From: Clostridiales bacterium
GTDB lineage: Bacteria; Bacillota; Clostridia; Oscillospirales; UBA644
Assembly: GCA_003343705.1 (NCBI GenBank)
Contig: QAKR01000003.1
Coordinates: 1-52,248, forward strand
Direction: 5' to 3'
Length of the DNA: 52,248 bases
The translations under genes and the position numbers were made by a program. Positions 8,379-17,597 of this stretch are shown one piece after another. Numbering within the stretch: position 1 is the stretch's first letter; each line of letters starts with the position of its first letter. The notes beneath the pieces are model-generated. The model saw nothing but the letters and a program-made list of their open reading frames with translations, ran no database searches and was not told the origin of the DNA.

Positions 8379-8843
8379 ATGAATTGTAATTCGGGTAAAT
8401 TTGACGCAAAATTTCTTGATTTAACAGATCTGTTTCGTTCAACAGACGTCTCTGAGGATTTTAATCGTAATATTTCGCTTTCGGAATACGACATAGAAAA
8501 TGAATTTGATGAGCCGATTAACATAAACGGTACTGTTAAAAACTCACTTGGAATAATAACTTTTAAAGCTGTTGTAAAAGGCACGCACAATGCTGTATGT
8601 GCACGCTGTGCCGAGCCTGTTAAAATTGAGCTTGAAAGCCGTCTTGATACCATACTTACACAAACAGAGGCAAAAGATGACAGCGTTACAATAGAAAATG
8701 GCAAGATTGATCTTGCAAAAACAGCCTATGACGCGCTTTCGCTTGAAATACCGTTAGTGGTTATCTGTGATGAGGACTGCAAAGGGCTTTGTCCGCAATG
8801 CGGGACAAACCTGAACAACGGTAATTGTAACTGCGTTCAATAA
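8379..8843 (+). CDS. YceD/DUF177 family protein
   Basis: The 154-residue protein belongs to DUF177 (YceD), linked in other bacteria to 23S rRNA accumulation. Evidence is the ARCAEPVKIELESR core, the C-terminal metal-binding-like CDEDCKGLCPQCGTNLNNGNC, and the conserved position directly before rpmF. The start is uncertain: no good ribosome site precedes the ATG, and the only promoter-like sequence overlaps it. The N-terminal extension before FLDLTDLFR is longer than usual, so translation could begin downstream at a non-ATG codon. Confidence 0.85.
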   Translation: MNCNSGKFDAKFLDLTDLFRSTDVSEDFNRNISLSEYDIENEFDEPININGTVKNSLGIITFKAVVKGTHNAVCARCAEPVKIELESRLDTILTQTEAKDDSVTIENGKIDLAKTAYDALSLEIPLVVICDEDCKGLCPQCGTNLNNGNCNCVQ

Positions 8844-8876
8844 AAAATTATAAGTGTTTTTAGGAGGTGTTTATTA

Positions 8877-9074
8877 ATGATCGCACCGAAGAGAAGAATT
8901 TCTAAGCAGAGAAAGCATAAAAGACGTTCCAGCGTATGGAAGCTCGACATGCCCGGCATGGTAAAATGCTCCCATTGCGGTGAGTATACCCTGTCTCACA
9001 GAGTTTGCAAGCACTGCGGATATTACGACGGCAAAGAAATAATAAAAATTGAAGCGAAGAAAGCAAACGCGTAA
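8877..9074 (+). CDS. rpmF: 50S ribosomal protein bL32
   Basis: The 65-residue protein is L32 of the large ribosomal subunit. It begins MIAPKRRISKQRKHKRRS and carries two CxxC pairs (CSHC and CKHC), so it is the zinc-binding form rather than the cysteine-free paralogue used in zinc shortage. AGGAGGTG lies upstream at good distance, and a strong terminator follows the stop. Confidence 0.97.
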   Translation: MIAPKRRISKQRKHKRRSSVWKLDMPGMVKCSHCGEYTLSHRVCKHCGYYDGKEIIKIEAKKANA

Positions 9075-9077
9075 CAA

Positions 9078-9104
9078 AAAGGGGCTGCTCGGCAGCCCCT
9101 TTTA
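9078..9104 (+). terminator. Terminator after rpmF
   Basis: GGGGCTGC pairs with GCAGCCCC around a TCG loop, flanked by AAAA and TTTT. It sits three bases after the rpmF stop and separates yceD-rpmF from the DUF512 gene. Confidence 0.9.
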
Positions 9105-9122
9105 AAGTATACAGAGGTGTTT

Positions 9123-10442
9123 ATGGCAAAGATAAAATATATTTATCCTACAAGCCCGTTTTACGGTAAGGTTAAAAAGAATGACGATTTGATAAGCATC
9201 AACGATAAAAAAATTGTTGATGTACTTGATTATATGTTTTTCACAGAAACAGAAAATGAGCGAGAAAATATAAAAATAGAAGTTAATCGTAAAGGTGAAC
9301 GGCTCTTTTTTGAAGAAGAAGTTTTTGAAGGTGATTTAAGATTCGAATTTGAAAACTTTTTAATGTCAGAACAAAGAAGTTGTAAAAACAAATGCGTTTT
9401 TTGTTTTATCGATCAGCTTCCTAAGGGAATGAGAAAAACCCTTTACTATAAAGATGACGATTTTCGGCTTTCTTTGCTTTACGGCAATTACGTAACGCTT
9501 ACAAATGCAGAAGAAAGCGATATAGATAGAATTGTTTCAATGCGGGTATCGCCGCTGAATATTTCAGTGCATACAACAAACCCAGAGCTGCGTGTTAAAA
9601 TGATGGCAAATCCAAATGCATCAAAGATAATGGAAATTCTAAACAGATTTAAACAAGCCAGAATAAATATGCGTTGCCAGATAGTTCTGTGTCCGGGCTT
9701 GAACGACGGAGCTGAACTAGACCGTACAATGAACGACTTGAAAAGCTTATATCCTGCCGTTACAAGTGTTTCTATTGTCCCCGTAGGGCTTACAAAATAC
9801 CGTGAAGGGTTATATCCTCTAACCTCTTTTACAAAAGATAAGGCAAAAGAAGCGGTGGAGCAAATAAATAAATTCGGTGATCAATGTTTAACAGAACTCG
9901 GTACACGTTTGTTCTATGTTGCAGACGAGCTTTTTCAAAAAGCAGAAATTTCTTTGCCGGGTTATGATTATTATGAAGAGTTTGAACAAATTGAAAACGG
10001 CGTAGGAATGGTTATAAGCTTTGCTCAAGAATTTATGGATGTTGTACGAACATTGCGTAATCGTGAAGCTGAAATTAACATTTCTCTTGTAACAGGCGTT
10101 GCAGCAACACCTCTTATGAAAAAATGCATAAACTTATTAAAAGTTAAAGCTCCGAATATGAATTGCCGTATATACACAATAAAAAATGATTTTTTCGGCC
10201 ACGATGTCACGGTTACAGGATTAACAACTGGGCAAGATATAATTAATCAGTTAAAGGATAAGCCTTTAGGTAGATTTTTACTGGTACCGTCAGCAATGCT
10301 TCGTGATGATTCGTTTTTAGATGATATTACAATAAAAGATGTAGAAAAAGCGCTTAATGTTAAAATAAAAGTTACCAACTGTTCAGCAGAAGATTTGGTT
10401 GATAAAATTTTAAGTTCATACAGCAGAAAGAAAAGGTGTTAA
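9123..10442 (+). CDS. DUF512 family radical SAM-like Fe-S protein with PDZ-like N-terminus
   Basis: The 439-residue protein matches the DUF512 family, putative Fe-S oxidoreductases found next to der in many Clostridia. The first 70 residues look like a PDZ-like domain (YPTSPFYGKVKKNDDLISIND). SCKNKCVFCFIDQLPKGMRKTLY follows, with a CxxxCxxC cluster motif, then DDDFRLSLLYGNYVTLTN. The C-terminal part (about 290 on) is the DUF512 region with FGHDVTVTGLTTGQD. AGAGG precedes the ATG at 9123; a GTG at 9117 is less likely. It is one base from der. Substrate is unknown. Confidence 0.87.
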   Translation: MAKIKYIYPTSPFYGKVKKNDDLISINDKKIVDVLDYMFFTETENERENIKIEVNRKGERLFFEEEVFEGDLRFEFENFLMSEQRSCKNKCVFCFIDQLPKGMRKTLYYKDDDFRLSLLYGNYVTLTNAEESDIDRIVSMRVSPLNISVHTTNPELRVKMMANPNASKIMEILNRFKQARINMRCQIVLCPGLNDGAELDRTMNDLKSLYPAVTSVSIVPVGLTKYREGLYPLTSFTKDKAKEAVEQINKFGDQCLTELGTRLFYVADELFQKAEISLPGYDYYEEFEQIENGVGMVISFAQEFMDVVRTLRNREAEINISLVTGVAATPLMKKCINLLKVKAPNMNCRIYTIKNDFFGHDVTVTGLTTGQDIINQLKDKPLGRFLLVPSAMLRDDSFLDDITIKDVEKALNVKIKVTNCSAEDLVDKILSSYSRKKRC

Positions 10443-10443
10443 A

Positions 10444-11769
10444 ATGCCCCTTATAGCAATAGTAGGACGTCCTAATGTGGGAAAATCCACGTTGTTTAAT
10501 AAAATAATCGGCCGGAGAGTTTCGATTGTCGAAGATACTCCGGGTGTTACTCGTGACCGTATTTACGCAGAGGGGGAGTGGTTAGGAAAACCATTTACAC
10601 TTGTTGATACAGGTGGTATAGAACCTCGAACCGATGATATAGTATTAGCGCAAATGCGCAGACAAGCGCAAATAGCAATAGAAAAAGCCGATGTTGTAAT
10701 ACTTGTAACGGATATTTTAAGCGGACTTACGGCAACAGACAGCGAAGTTGCTTCAATGCTTTTAAAAGCAAATAAAAAAGTCGTTTTATGTGTAAATAAA
10801 GTTGACCGTCCCGGTGAAGTTCCGCCTGATTTTTATGAATTTTATAATTTAGGTCTCGGTGACCCTATTGCAGTTTCATCTGCTCACGGTCTCGGCACAG
10901 GAGATTTGCTTGAAGCTGTTTTTGATTGCCTTGAAGATATAGAAAGTGAACCTGATTACGGAGAAGGCACAATAAAGGTTGCTGTTATCGGTAAACCGAA
11001 TGTAGGCAAATCCTCACTGATAAATAAAATTCTCGGCGAAGAGCGTCTTATTGTTTCAGATATTCCGGGTACTACACGTGACGCGGTTGATGCTCTTGTC
11101 CAAAATCCTCACGGTAAATATGTTTTCATAGATACTGCAGGTTTACGCAAAAAAAGCAAAGTTTATGAGAATATAGAAAGATACAGTGTTGTTCGTTCTT
11201 ATATGGCTGTTGACCGTGCAGACGTTGTGGTTATCATGATTGATGCAAATGAAGGTGTAACAGAACAAGACACTAAAATCGCCGGATTTGCCCATGACAA
11301 AGGTAAAGCTTCATTGATTGCCGTAAATAAATGGGATGAAGTTGAGAAAGATGACAGGACAATGAACGAAATGCGTTCTAAAGTCCGTGAAGATCTGAAA
11401 TATATGTCTTACGCGCCTATAATCTTCATTTCTGCAAAGACAGGCCAACGCGTAGATAAACTTTTTGAACTTATTAATTATGTCAGAGAACAACATTCTA
11501 CACGTGTTACAACCGGCGTGTTAAATGATGTTCTTGTAGATGCAACAACAAAAGTTCAGCCTCCCACGGATAAAGGTAAGAGACTGAAATTATACTATAT
11601 GACGCAAGTTGCAACAAATCCGCCTACATTTGTTTGCTTCTGTAATGAGGCGGAGCTTTTCCATTTTTCATACCAACGATATATCGAAAATCAGTTACGT
11701 GAAGCTTTCGGGCTTGACGCAACACCTATACATCTGATTGTCCGTGAAAAAGGCGAAAAGGATAAATAA
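10444..11769 (+). CDS. der: Ribosome biogenesis GTPase Der (EngA)
   Basis: Der is a double GTPase required for 50S assembly. The two G domains begin with GRPNVGKST (8-16) and GKPNVGKSS (about 182-190). DTPGVTRDR, DTGGIE and NKVD in the first, and DIPGTTRDA, DTAGLR and NKWD in the second, complete the GTP sites. The C-terminal KH-like domain ends in FGLDATPIHLIVREKGEK. Length of 441 is typical. It follows the DUF512 gene by one base and is followed at once by plsY. Confidence 0.97.
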   Translation: MPLIAIVGRPNVGKSTLFNKIIGRRVSIVEDTPGVTRDRIYAEGEWLGKPFTLVDTGGIEPRTDDIVLAQMRRQAQIAIEKADVVILVTDILSGLTATDSEVASMLLKANKKVVLCVNKVDRPGEVPPDFYEFYNLGLGDPIAVSSAHGLGTGDLLEAVFDCLEDIESEPDYGEGTIKVAVIGKPNVGKSSLINKILGEERLIVSDIPGTTRDAVDALVQNPHGKYVFIDTAGLRKKSKVYENIERYSVVRSYMAVDRADVVVIMIDANEGVTEQDTKIAGFAHDKGKASLIAVNKWDEVEKDDRTMNEMRSKVREDLKYMSYAPIIFISAKTGQRVDKLFELINYVREQHSTRVTTGVLNDVLVDATTKVQPPTDKGKRLKLYYMTQVATNPPTFVCFCNEAELFHFSYQRYIENQLREAFGLDATPIHLIVREKGEKDK

Positions 11770-11781
11770 GTGGAGGCAAAT

Positions 11782-12429
11782 ATGGGTTATTTTTATTTAT
11801 TGTTAGTAATGGTATTCGGTTATCTTGTAGGCAGTGTTAATTTGTCTATAGTGGTAACCAAATACATAGGCAAGTTTGATATACGCACAAAAGGCAGCGG
11901 AAATGCAGGCGGTACAAATGTTGTACGTACTATGGGTGCTGCTTGGGGAATCAGTGTTATTGTGGTTGAAATTGCTAAAGGTTTTGCCGCAGGCCTTTTG
12001 GCAAAATATGTTTTCCCCGGAGATATTTTCGGAATAGGTGAAGTTGGTGCGGTTCTTAGTGGATGTATAGCCGTTTTCGGGTGTATGATCGGAAACCGTT
12101 TCCCATGTTTTCATGGGTTTAAAGGCGGAAAAGGCGTAACAACTTGTGCTGCCGTAATGGGTGTTCTTGACTGGCGTGTTTTACTTATACTGATCGGAAT
12201 ATTCCTTGTTGTATTCTTAATATCACGAATGGTTTCACTTTCTTCTATGATAGCTTCTGTCGGTATGCCGATATCGACGGCTATAATTTATCATAATCAA
12301 TCTTATTGGTGGGTTTTAGTTATTATAATGGCTCTTATGTGTGGGCTTTTAATATTTAACCACCATTCCAATATAAAGCGAATATTAGCTGGAACGGAAA
12401 ATAAATTTAATTTAGGAAAAAAGAAATGA
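11782..12429 (+). CDS. plsY: Acyl-phosphate:glycerol-3-phosphate acyltransferase
   Basis: PlsY is the membrane enzyme that moves an acyl group from acyl-phosphate to glycerol-3-phosphate, the first step of phosphatidate synthesis. The motifs GSGNAGGTNVVR, CFHGFKGGKGVTT and NHHSNIKRILAGTENK are all present, spread between about five membrane segments. A GTG at 11770 is in frame, but GGAGG sits at 11772-11776, so the ATG at 11782 (215 residues) is chosen. The stop overlaps the tcdA start by four bases (ATGA). Confidence 0.95.
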   Translation: MGYFYLLLVMVFGYLVGSVNLSIVVTKYIGKFDIRTKGSGNAGGTNVVRTMGAAWGISVIVVEIAKGFAAGLLAKYVFPGDIFGIGEVGAVLSGCIAVFGCMIGNRFPCFHGFKGGKGVTTCAAVMGVLDWRVLLILIGIFLVVFLISRMVSLSSMIASVGMPISTAIIYHNQSYWWVLVIIMALMCGLLIFNHHSNIKRILAGTENKFNLGKKK

Positions 12430-13145
12430 GCAGAACAGAACGTACGGAAATGCTTATAGGTAAAGAAGCTGTTCAGAAACTTTCAAATTCAAGTGTGGCT
12501 GTTTTCGGCACTGGAGGGGTTGGCTCTTATGTTGTTGAAGCCCTCGCCCGTGCAGGAATAGGAAGCTTAACTCTTATTGACGCAGACATGGTTGCCGAAA
12601 GCAATATAAACAGGCAGCTTTGTGCCTTAACAACAACTGTGGGAAAAATAAAAGTTGATGTTATGAAAGAGCGTGTTTTACAAATAAACCCCGAATTGAA
12701 AGTCGATGCATTACAATTATTTTTTGATGAAAAAACAGCAGAAAAAATAGATTTCTCGCGTTTTTCATATATCGTGGATGCCATAGATACTGTAACATCC
12801 AAACTTTTAATAATTAAACTTGCAAAAGATGCAGGTGTCCCAGTTATAAGTTCTATGGGGACAGGTAATAAACTGGACCCAACAAAGTTTGAAGTTTCTG
12901 ATATTGAAAAAACAGAAATATGCCCCCTTGCCCGTGTTATGCGCAGAGAGCTTAAAAAACGCGGTATAAAAGGTGTTAAGGTTGTTTATTCAAAAGAAGA
13001 ACCACGTTCACCGAAATTTGTTGTTCAAACTGACGGCAGACGGCAGACTCCGGCCAGCATCTCTTTTGTACCTTCTGTTGCGGGCCTTATTCTGGCAGGG
13101 GAGGTTATCAAAGACCTCGTTTCTAAGTCTGTAGACCCCGTATAA
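12426..13145 (+). CDS. tcdA: tRNA threonylcarbamoyladenosine dehydratase
   Basis: TcdA is an E1-like ATP-dependent enzyme that cyclises t6A37 in tRNA to ct6A. The ThiF/MoeB nucleotide motif GTGGVGSYVVEALARAG, LIDADMVAESNINRQ, and the family-specific CPLARVMRRELKKRGI with YSKEEP are seen. Length of 239 is normal for Gram-positive members. The t6A enzymes TsaB and TsaE are also encoded in this window. The last 138 bases run antisense to the 3' end of the AGCS symporter gene. Confidence 0.9.
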   Translation: MSRTERTEMLIGKEAVQKLSNSSVAVFGTGGVGSYVVEALARAGIGSLTLIDADMVAESNINRQLCALTTTVGKIKVDVMKERVLQINPELKVDALQLFFDEKTAEKIDFSRFSYIVDAIDTVTSKLLIIKLAKDAGVPVISSMGTGNKLDPTKFEVSDIEKTEICPLARVMRRELKKRGIKGVKVVYSKEEPRSPKFVVQTDGRRQTPASISFVPSVAGLILAGEVIKDLVSKSVDPV

Positions 13146-14321
13146 GTTAATTGTAAGCATTAAAAAGTTAAAAAACTCAGCAAATTTCCAAACAGTTTCA
13201 ACTGAAAGAACGCTTCCGAAGAAAACAGCTGCAATGCTGGCTGTTACGTAAATCGGGAGCATTTTTTTTGAAAAGAACTCGCTTGCGGTCTTTCCGTAAA
13301 ATGACCAACAAAAAACAGATGAAATCCCGAACAGAAAAACAGCAACCGCTGTAAAAACTCCGCCCCAATAACCAAATTGCTTATAGAATGCGTCAAATAC
13401 GCTTCCTGTGTTGCTTACGAGCAGAACAAGGGCAGTAATAGACGAAACTACAATGCTGTCTGCAAACACCTCAAAAACGCCCCACAGGGCTTCTTTATGA
13501 GGACTGTCTTCATTTGCTTCATAGTGGGCGAATGCCGCACTTCCTAACCCGGCTTCATTTGAAATAAGCCCGATAGTCACACCTTTGTTTATTGCTAAAA
13601 AAATTGCAGCACCCCCTAATGATGAAAATGAAAAGGCACTTTTAAAAATATCTGCAAACGCATCTGGTAAAGCTTCTGCATTCATGGATATTAATGCAGC
13701 GCCACCTATAATAAAAAATGCTCCCATTATCGGAACAAGTACACCGAGAATAGAAAAAACTCTTTTTCCGAATCCTATGAGCGGAACAGCGCAAATAAAG
13801 ATAAGTGCGATTCCGCACCAAACAGGCGGAGTTTCAAATGATTTGCTGAGATATTCGGAAACTGCATTAACTTGTACCATGTTTCCCATAAGTAACGAAG
13901 CGGCAATTGTTAGAAAAGCATATATGTTTAAAAAAGGCTTAGATATAACTTTTCTGAGATAGCTGAACGCACCCGGAACCGGTGAATTTTTGTTTTTAAC
14001 AGCTAAAAAAATTTCAGAATACTTAATTGCCATAGTGAGAAAAGCTGAAAGCCAAATCCAAAAAACCGTTCCTGCACCGCCAATGGTAACCGCAGCTGCA
14101 ACACCTATTATATTTCCAACACCGATAGTACCTGCTACTGATGTGGCAAAGGCTTGGAAAGATGAAATTTTGCCTTTACTGTTTTTATCGCCTTTTAGAA
14201 TTTTGAATGTTTCACCGAATTTTCTGATAGGTAGGAATTTAGTTTTTATTGTGAATACAAAACCGCAATAAAGCATTATAATAACCGTAAAAGCAGAGAG
14301 AAATTCATTTATAAACGACAT
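13008..14321 (-). CDS. Sodium:alanine (AGCS-family) symporter
   Basis: The 437-residue membrane protein is an alanine or glycine:cation symporter with about ten or eleven helices. Family motifs GTIGVGNIIGVAAAVTIGG (about 65-83), NEAGLGSAAFAH and WCGIALIFICAVP-type helices are clear. The family-typical part ends near NLYGVYRLR; the last 45 or so residues (basic, with RNRRYKRDAGR) are encoded on the strand opposite tcdA. AGGTGATTAA precedes the ATG. The substrate could be alanine, glycine or glutamine. Confidence 0.9.
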   Translation of the reverse strand: MSFINEFLSAFTVIIMLYCGFVFTIKTKFLPIRKFGETFKILKGDKNSKGKISSFQAFATSVAGTIGVGNIIGVAAAVTIGGAGTVFWIWLSAFLTMAIKYSEIFLAVKNKNSPVPGAFSYLRKVISKPFLNIYAFLTIAASLLMGNMVQVNAVSEYLSKSFETPPVWCGIALIFICAVPLIGFGKRVFSILGVLVPIMGAFFIIGGAALISMNAEALPDAFADIFKSAFSFSSLGGAAIFLAINKGVTIGLISNEAGLGSAAFAHYEANEDSPHKEALWGVFEVFADSIVVSSITALVLLVSNTGSVFDAFYKQFGYWGGVFTAVAVFLFGISSVFCWSFYGKTASEFFSKKMLPIYVTASIAAVFFGSVLSVETVWKFAEFFNFLMLTINLYGVYRLRNEVFDNLPCQNKARNRRYKRDAGRSLPSAVSLNNKFR

Positions 14322-14356
14322 TTAATCACCTCGTAAAGATTATAAATTTAAACAGC

Positions 14357-14385
14357 TTGACTTTTTTATAAATTTGATATATAAT
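14357..14385 (+). promoter_or_regulatory. Sigma-A promoter of nrdR
   Basis: TTGACT (14357-14362), 17 bases, TATAAT (14380-14385). The perfect palindrome ATATTAATTAATAT (14384-14397) overlaps the end of the -10 and the start region and could be an operator, though its AT-only content makes chance likely. Confidence 0.85.
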
Positions 14386-14415
14386 ATTAATTAATATGAT
14401 AAGGGAGTATTATTT

Positions 14416-14874
14416 ATGAAGTGTCCTTTTTGCGGGTTTGAAGACAGTAAGGTTATAGACTCTCGCCCGTCTGATGAAAAAATCCGCCGCCGCCGTGAGT
14501 GCCTAAGCTGTCAAAAACGATTTACTACATTCGAGATAGTTGAACATGCACCGCTGGTGGTAATTAAAAAAGATAAAACAAGAGAAGAATTTGATAGGGA
14601 TAAGCTGCTTAATAGTTTGGTAAAGGCATGTTCAAAACGTCATGTTTCACTTGCTGTGTTAGAAAATGCAGTATCGGAAATAGAAGCATCTCTTTATAAC
14701 GAGCTTGACCGAGAAGTTCCTTATTCACGTATAGGTGAACTTGCAATGAAAAAACTTGCGGTTATAGACGACGTTGCTTATGTTCGCTTTGCTTCTGTAT
14801 ATCGTCAGTTTAAAGATATCGACTCTTTTATGGCTGAGCTTAAATCTCTTATTGAGAAGAATAAAGGAAAATAA
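14416..14874 (+). CDS. nrdR: Transcriptional repressor NrdR
   Basis: NrdR is the zinc-ribbon/ATP-cone repressor of ribonucleotide reductase genes. CPFCGFEDSKVIDSRP and CLSCQKRFTTFE form the zinc ribbon (residues 3-37), followed by the ATP-cone with VIKKDKTREEFDRDKL and the C-terminal VRFASVYRQFKDID. The 152-residue length is typical. It has its own promoter and is followed after two bases by an ABC exporter gene. Confidence 0.97.
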   Translation: MKCPFCGFEDSKVIDSRPSDEKIRRRRECLSCQKRFTTFEIVEHAPLVVIKKDKTREEFDRDKLLNSLVKACSKRHVSLAVLENAVSEIEASLYNELDREVPYSRIGELAMKKLAVIDDVAYVRFASVYRQFKDIDSFMAELKSLIEKNKGK

Positions 14875-14876
14875 AA

Positions 14877-16652
14877 GTGGAAAAAAAGTCGTACTTAAAA
14901 AATATTAAAAGATTCTTGCCTTATTATGAACCATATAAGGCAATATTCTTTTTTGATATGTTTTGCGCTGCAGTAGTTACTGCTGTGGAATTGATCTTCC
15001 CTATGCTTGTAAGAATGATTACAAGCCAGGGGCTTTCAGGAAACTCCAACACTGTATCGTATGATATTATTTGGCAAGCAGGTCTTGCAATTCTGATTTT
15101 ACGAGCAATAGACGTTTTTGCAAATTATTATATTGCTTATCGCGGTCATGTTATGGGGGCAAAAATAGAAACAGATATGCGCCGTGACTTATTTGCTCAT
15201 TTGCAACGATTATCTTTTTCATTTTATGATAACGCAAAAATCGGACAGATAATGTCACGAATAACAAATGACCTATTTGAAATTACCGAATTTTCACATC
15301 ATTGCCCGGAAGAGTTTTTTATTGCCGGTGTAAAAATAATAGGGTCATTTATAATCCTCTGTACCGTAAATGTGCCTTTGACATTGATAATATTTGCGAT
15401 TTTACCGTTTATGTTTGCTTACGCACTTCATTATAATCGTAAAATGCGACGTGCATTCAAAAAGCAACGTGAACAAATAGGCGAGATAAATGCAAAAGTT
15501 GAAGATTGTCTTTCTGGTATACGTGTAGTAAAATCTTTTGCTAACGAAAAAATGGAAGAAGAAAAGTTTGCAAAAGAAAATACTTTGTTTTTAAATATTA
15601 AAAAACGCAGTTATAAATACATGGGAATGATGTCTTCGGGTGTTCGCTTTTTTGATGCGGTTATGTATCTAGCAGCTGTTGTTGTCGGTTCGTTATTTAT
15701 AACCAAAGGCTATATAAATGCAGCAGACCTTGTGGCTTATTTACTATATATCTCAACCCTTTTAACTTCTGTTCGCCGTATAGTAGACTTTATGGAGCAG
15801 TTCCAACGCGGCATGACAGGGTTTGACCGGTTTACCGAATTAATGGATAATCCTGTAGATATTGCAGACAAACCAAATGCCGAAGTGTTAAAAGATGTAA
15901 AAGGCGAGGTTATGTTTGACGATGTTAGTTTTAAATACTCAGACAATACCAAAGACGTTCTTTCAAAAATAAACCTTACAGTTAATAAAGGCGAAAACGT
16001 TGCAATAGTGGGGCCGTCCGGAAGCGGTAAAACAACATTATGCAGTCTTATCCCTCGTTTTTACGAAGTTTCGGAAGGATGCATAAGAATAGACGGTAGT
16101 GATATCCGAGATGTAACACTCCATTCTTTAAGGGAAAATATAGGTGTTGTTCAACAAGATGTTTATTTGTTTTCCGGAACGATAAAAGAAAATATAAAAT
16201 ACGGTTTACAAAATGCAACTGATGAACAAATAATAGAAGCTTCTAAAAAAGCAGGCGCCCATGAGTTTATAAGCGAGCTTAAAGACGGTTATGATACTTA
16301 TGTGGGCGAAAGAGGAATCAAGCTTTCCGGAGGGCAAAAACAGCGAATCAGTATTGCCAGGGTATTTTTAAAAAATCCTCCTATTCTTATTTTTGATGAA
16401 GCAACATCTTCTTTAGATAATGAAAGTGAAAAAATAGTCCAACAGTCTCTTGAGCTTTTAGCTAAAGATAGGACAACATTTATAATCGCACATAGACTTT
16501 CAACTATAAGAAATGCAGGTCTTATTCTTGTTTTAACAGAAAACGGGATTGAAGAAAGCGGTACGCACGATGACCTTATAAAAAACAAAGGTGTATACGC
16601 GCATCTGTACGAACTCTATTCAGGTAGCACTTTATACGATAACATATTATAA
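14877..16652 (+). CDS. ABC exporter half-transporter (membrane plus ATPase)
   Basis: The 591-residue protein has an ABC type-1 membrane domain with six helices (about 15-310) and a C-terminal ATPase with Walker A GPSGSGKTT (about 379-387), Q-loop QQDVYLFSG, signature LSGGQKQR (about 483) and Walker B ILIFDEATSSLD, with the H-loop in AHRLST. It belongs to the MsbA/BmrA-like exporters; the cargo cannot be told. Start is GTG after GGAAAATAAAA, two bases behind the nrdR stop. As a half-transporter it should work as a homodimer, since no partner ABC gene is adjacent. Confidence 0.92.
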   Translation: MEKKSYLKNIKRFLPYYEPYKAIFFFDMFCAAVVTAVELIFPMLVRMITSQGLSGNSNTVSYDIIWQAGLAILILRAIDVFANYYIAYRGHVMGAKIETDMRRDLFAHLQRLSFSFYDNAKIGQIMSRITNDLFEITEFSHHCPEEFFIAGVKIIGSFIILCTVNVPLTLIIFAILPFMFAYALHYNRKMRRAFKKQREQIGEINAKVEDCLSGIRVVKSFANEKMEEEKFAKENTLFLNIKKRSYKYMGMMSSGVRFFDAVMYLAAVVVGSLFITKGYINAADLVAYLLYISTLLTSVRRIVDFMEQFQRGMTGFDRFTELMDNPVDIADKPNAEVLKDVKGEVMFDDVSFKYSDNTKDVLSKINLTVNKGENVAIVGPSGSGKTTLCSLIPRFYEVSEGCIRIDGSDIRDVTLHSLRENIGVVQQDVYLFSGTIKENIKYGLQNATDEQIIEASKKAGAHEFISELKDGYDTYVGERGIKLSGGQKQRISIARVFLKNPPILIFDEATSSLDNESEKIVQQSLELLAKDRTTFIIAHRLSTIRNAGLILVLTENGIEESGTHDDLIKNKGVYAHLYELYSGSTLYDNIL

Positions 16653-16703
16653 ATATTAAAATAATATAAAATGTATTTCAGGGGCTGACAGGAGGGGTTT
16701 ATT

Positions 16704-17450
16704 ATGTCAAATGTTCATGACGGACACAGAGAACGGGTAAGGGAAAAATACATTAAGTACGGCCTGCAGGGAATGCAGGAGCACGAACTATTAGAACTTA
16801 TTCTGTTTTATTCAAGAGTAAGAGGGGACACTAACGAGCTATCACATCGGCTTATAAATGTTTTTGGCTCTCTTGCCGGGGTGTTCGAGGCTCCGATTGA
16901 AGAATTGCTGAAAGTCGAAGGGGTAGGCGAGCAAACAGCTGTTTTAATAAGCCTGGTATATGACACGTACGGGGCTGTTCAGCTAAGTAAGACATTGGAT
17001 ATAAGATATGTAAACACCTTTGACGATATGCGAAGATATATCGCACCTCATTATTTAAACAGAAAAAATGAGATGCCTTCAGTTTTGTATCTGGATGCAA
17101 AAAAGAAAATTATCGGATATTTTGAACTGCCGGAAGGTACGTTTAAGTCAGCTTATATGAATATAAAAACAATTGTGGAACGGGCAGTAAGGCTCAACGC
17201 TGTTTACTTTGTATTGGCACACAATCATCCCAGCGGTATCGCGATACCGTCTTCAAACGATAAAGAAACAACTTTTAGAATAGAAGAAGTGTTTCGCGGT
17301 ATTGGGGTTCAGCTTTTAGATCATATTATTTTTGCAGATAATGACTGTGTTTCAATGGCAGAAAGCGGAATTTTACAGTTAAGCAGCGAAGTAAGAAGGT
17401 ATTTCGGATTTGCTGATTATTATGAAGAAAAGCAAGTCAGAACTGTTTAA
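16704..17450 (+). CDS. radC: RadC/JAMM-domain protein
   Basis: The 248-residue protein is a RadC-family member: an N-terminal helix-hairpin-helix part (LLKVEGVGEQTAVLISLVYD) and a C-terminal JAB1/MPN domain with HNHPSG followed by SSNDKETT, which carries the metal-binding His, His, Ser and Asp. RadC was historically linked to DNA repair, but the biochemical role is unsettled. AGGAGGGG precedes the ATG. It lies next to uvrB, with a weak hairpin in between. Confidence 0.93.
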   Translation: MSNVHDGHRERVREKYIKYGLQGMQEHELLELILFYSRVRGDTNELSHRLINVFGSLAGVFEAPIEELLKVEGVGEQTAVLISLVYDTYGAVQLSKTLDIRYVNTFDDMRRYIAPHYLNRKNEMPSVLYLDAKKKIIGYFELPEGTFKSAYMNIKTIVERAVRLNAVYFVLAHNHPSGIAIPSSNDKETTFRIEEVFRGIGVQLLDHIIFADNDCVSMAESGILQLSSEVRRYFGFADYYEEKQVRTV

Positions 17451-17465
17451 AAAGAATAATTATAT

Positions 17466-17491
17466 TAGGAGCGACTTAATTGTTGCTCCTA
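17466..17491 (+). terminator. Weak terminator-like hairpin after radC
   Basis: TAGGAGCGAC pairs with GTTGCTCCTA (one G-T pair) around a six-base loop. It is followed by A-rich rather than T-rich sequence, so termination on the plus strand is doubtful. Confidence 0.4.
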
Positions 17492-17568
17492 AAAATTATA
17501 TAAAGGAAAAAATAACCTATTGTCATTAAAAATTCAAATATAATATTGTAAAAAATTATGGTTTTATA

Positions 17569-17597
17569 TTTACAAACAAACAAATATGTGATATAAT
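17569..17597 (+). promoter_or_regulatory. Promoter of the uvrB-uvrA repair operon
   Basis: TTTACA (17569-17574), 17 bases, TATAAT (17592-17597), about 50 bases before the uvrB start. I looked for a Gram-positive LexA box, as is usual for uvrBA, and found no convincing one. Confidence 0.75.

Noticed and set aside
14384..14397. ATATTAATTAATAT as an NrdR box
   Set aside because: NrdR boxes are more GC-containing (acaCwAtATaTwGtgt-like), and this AT-only palindrome occurs easily by chance.
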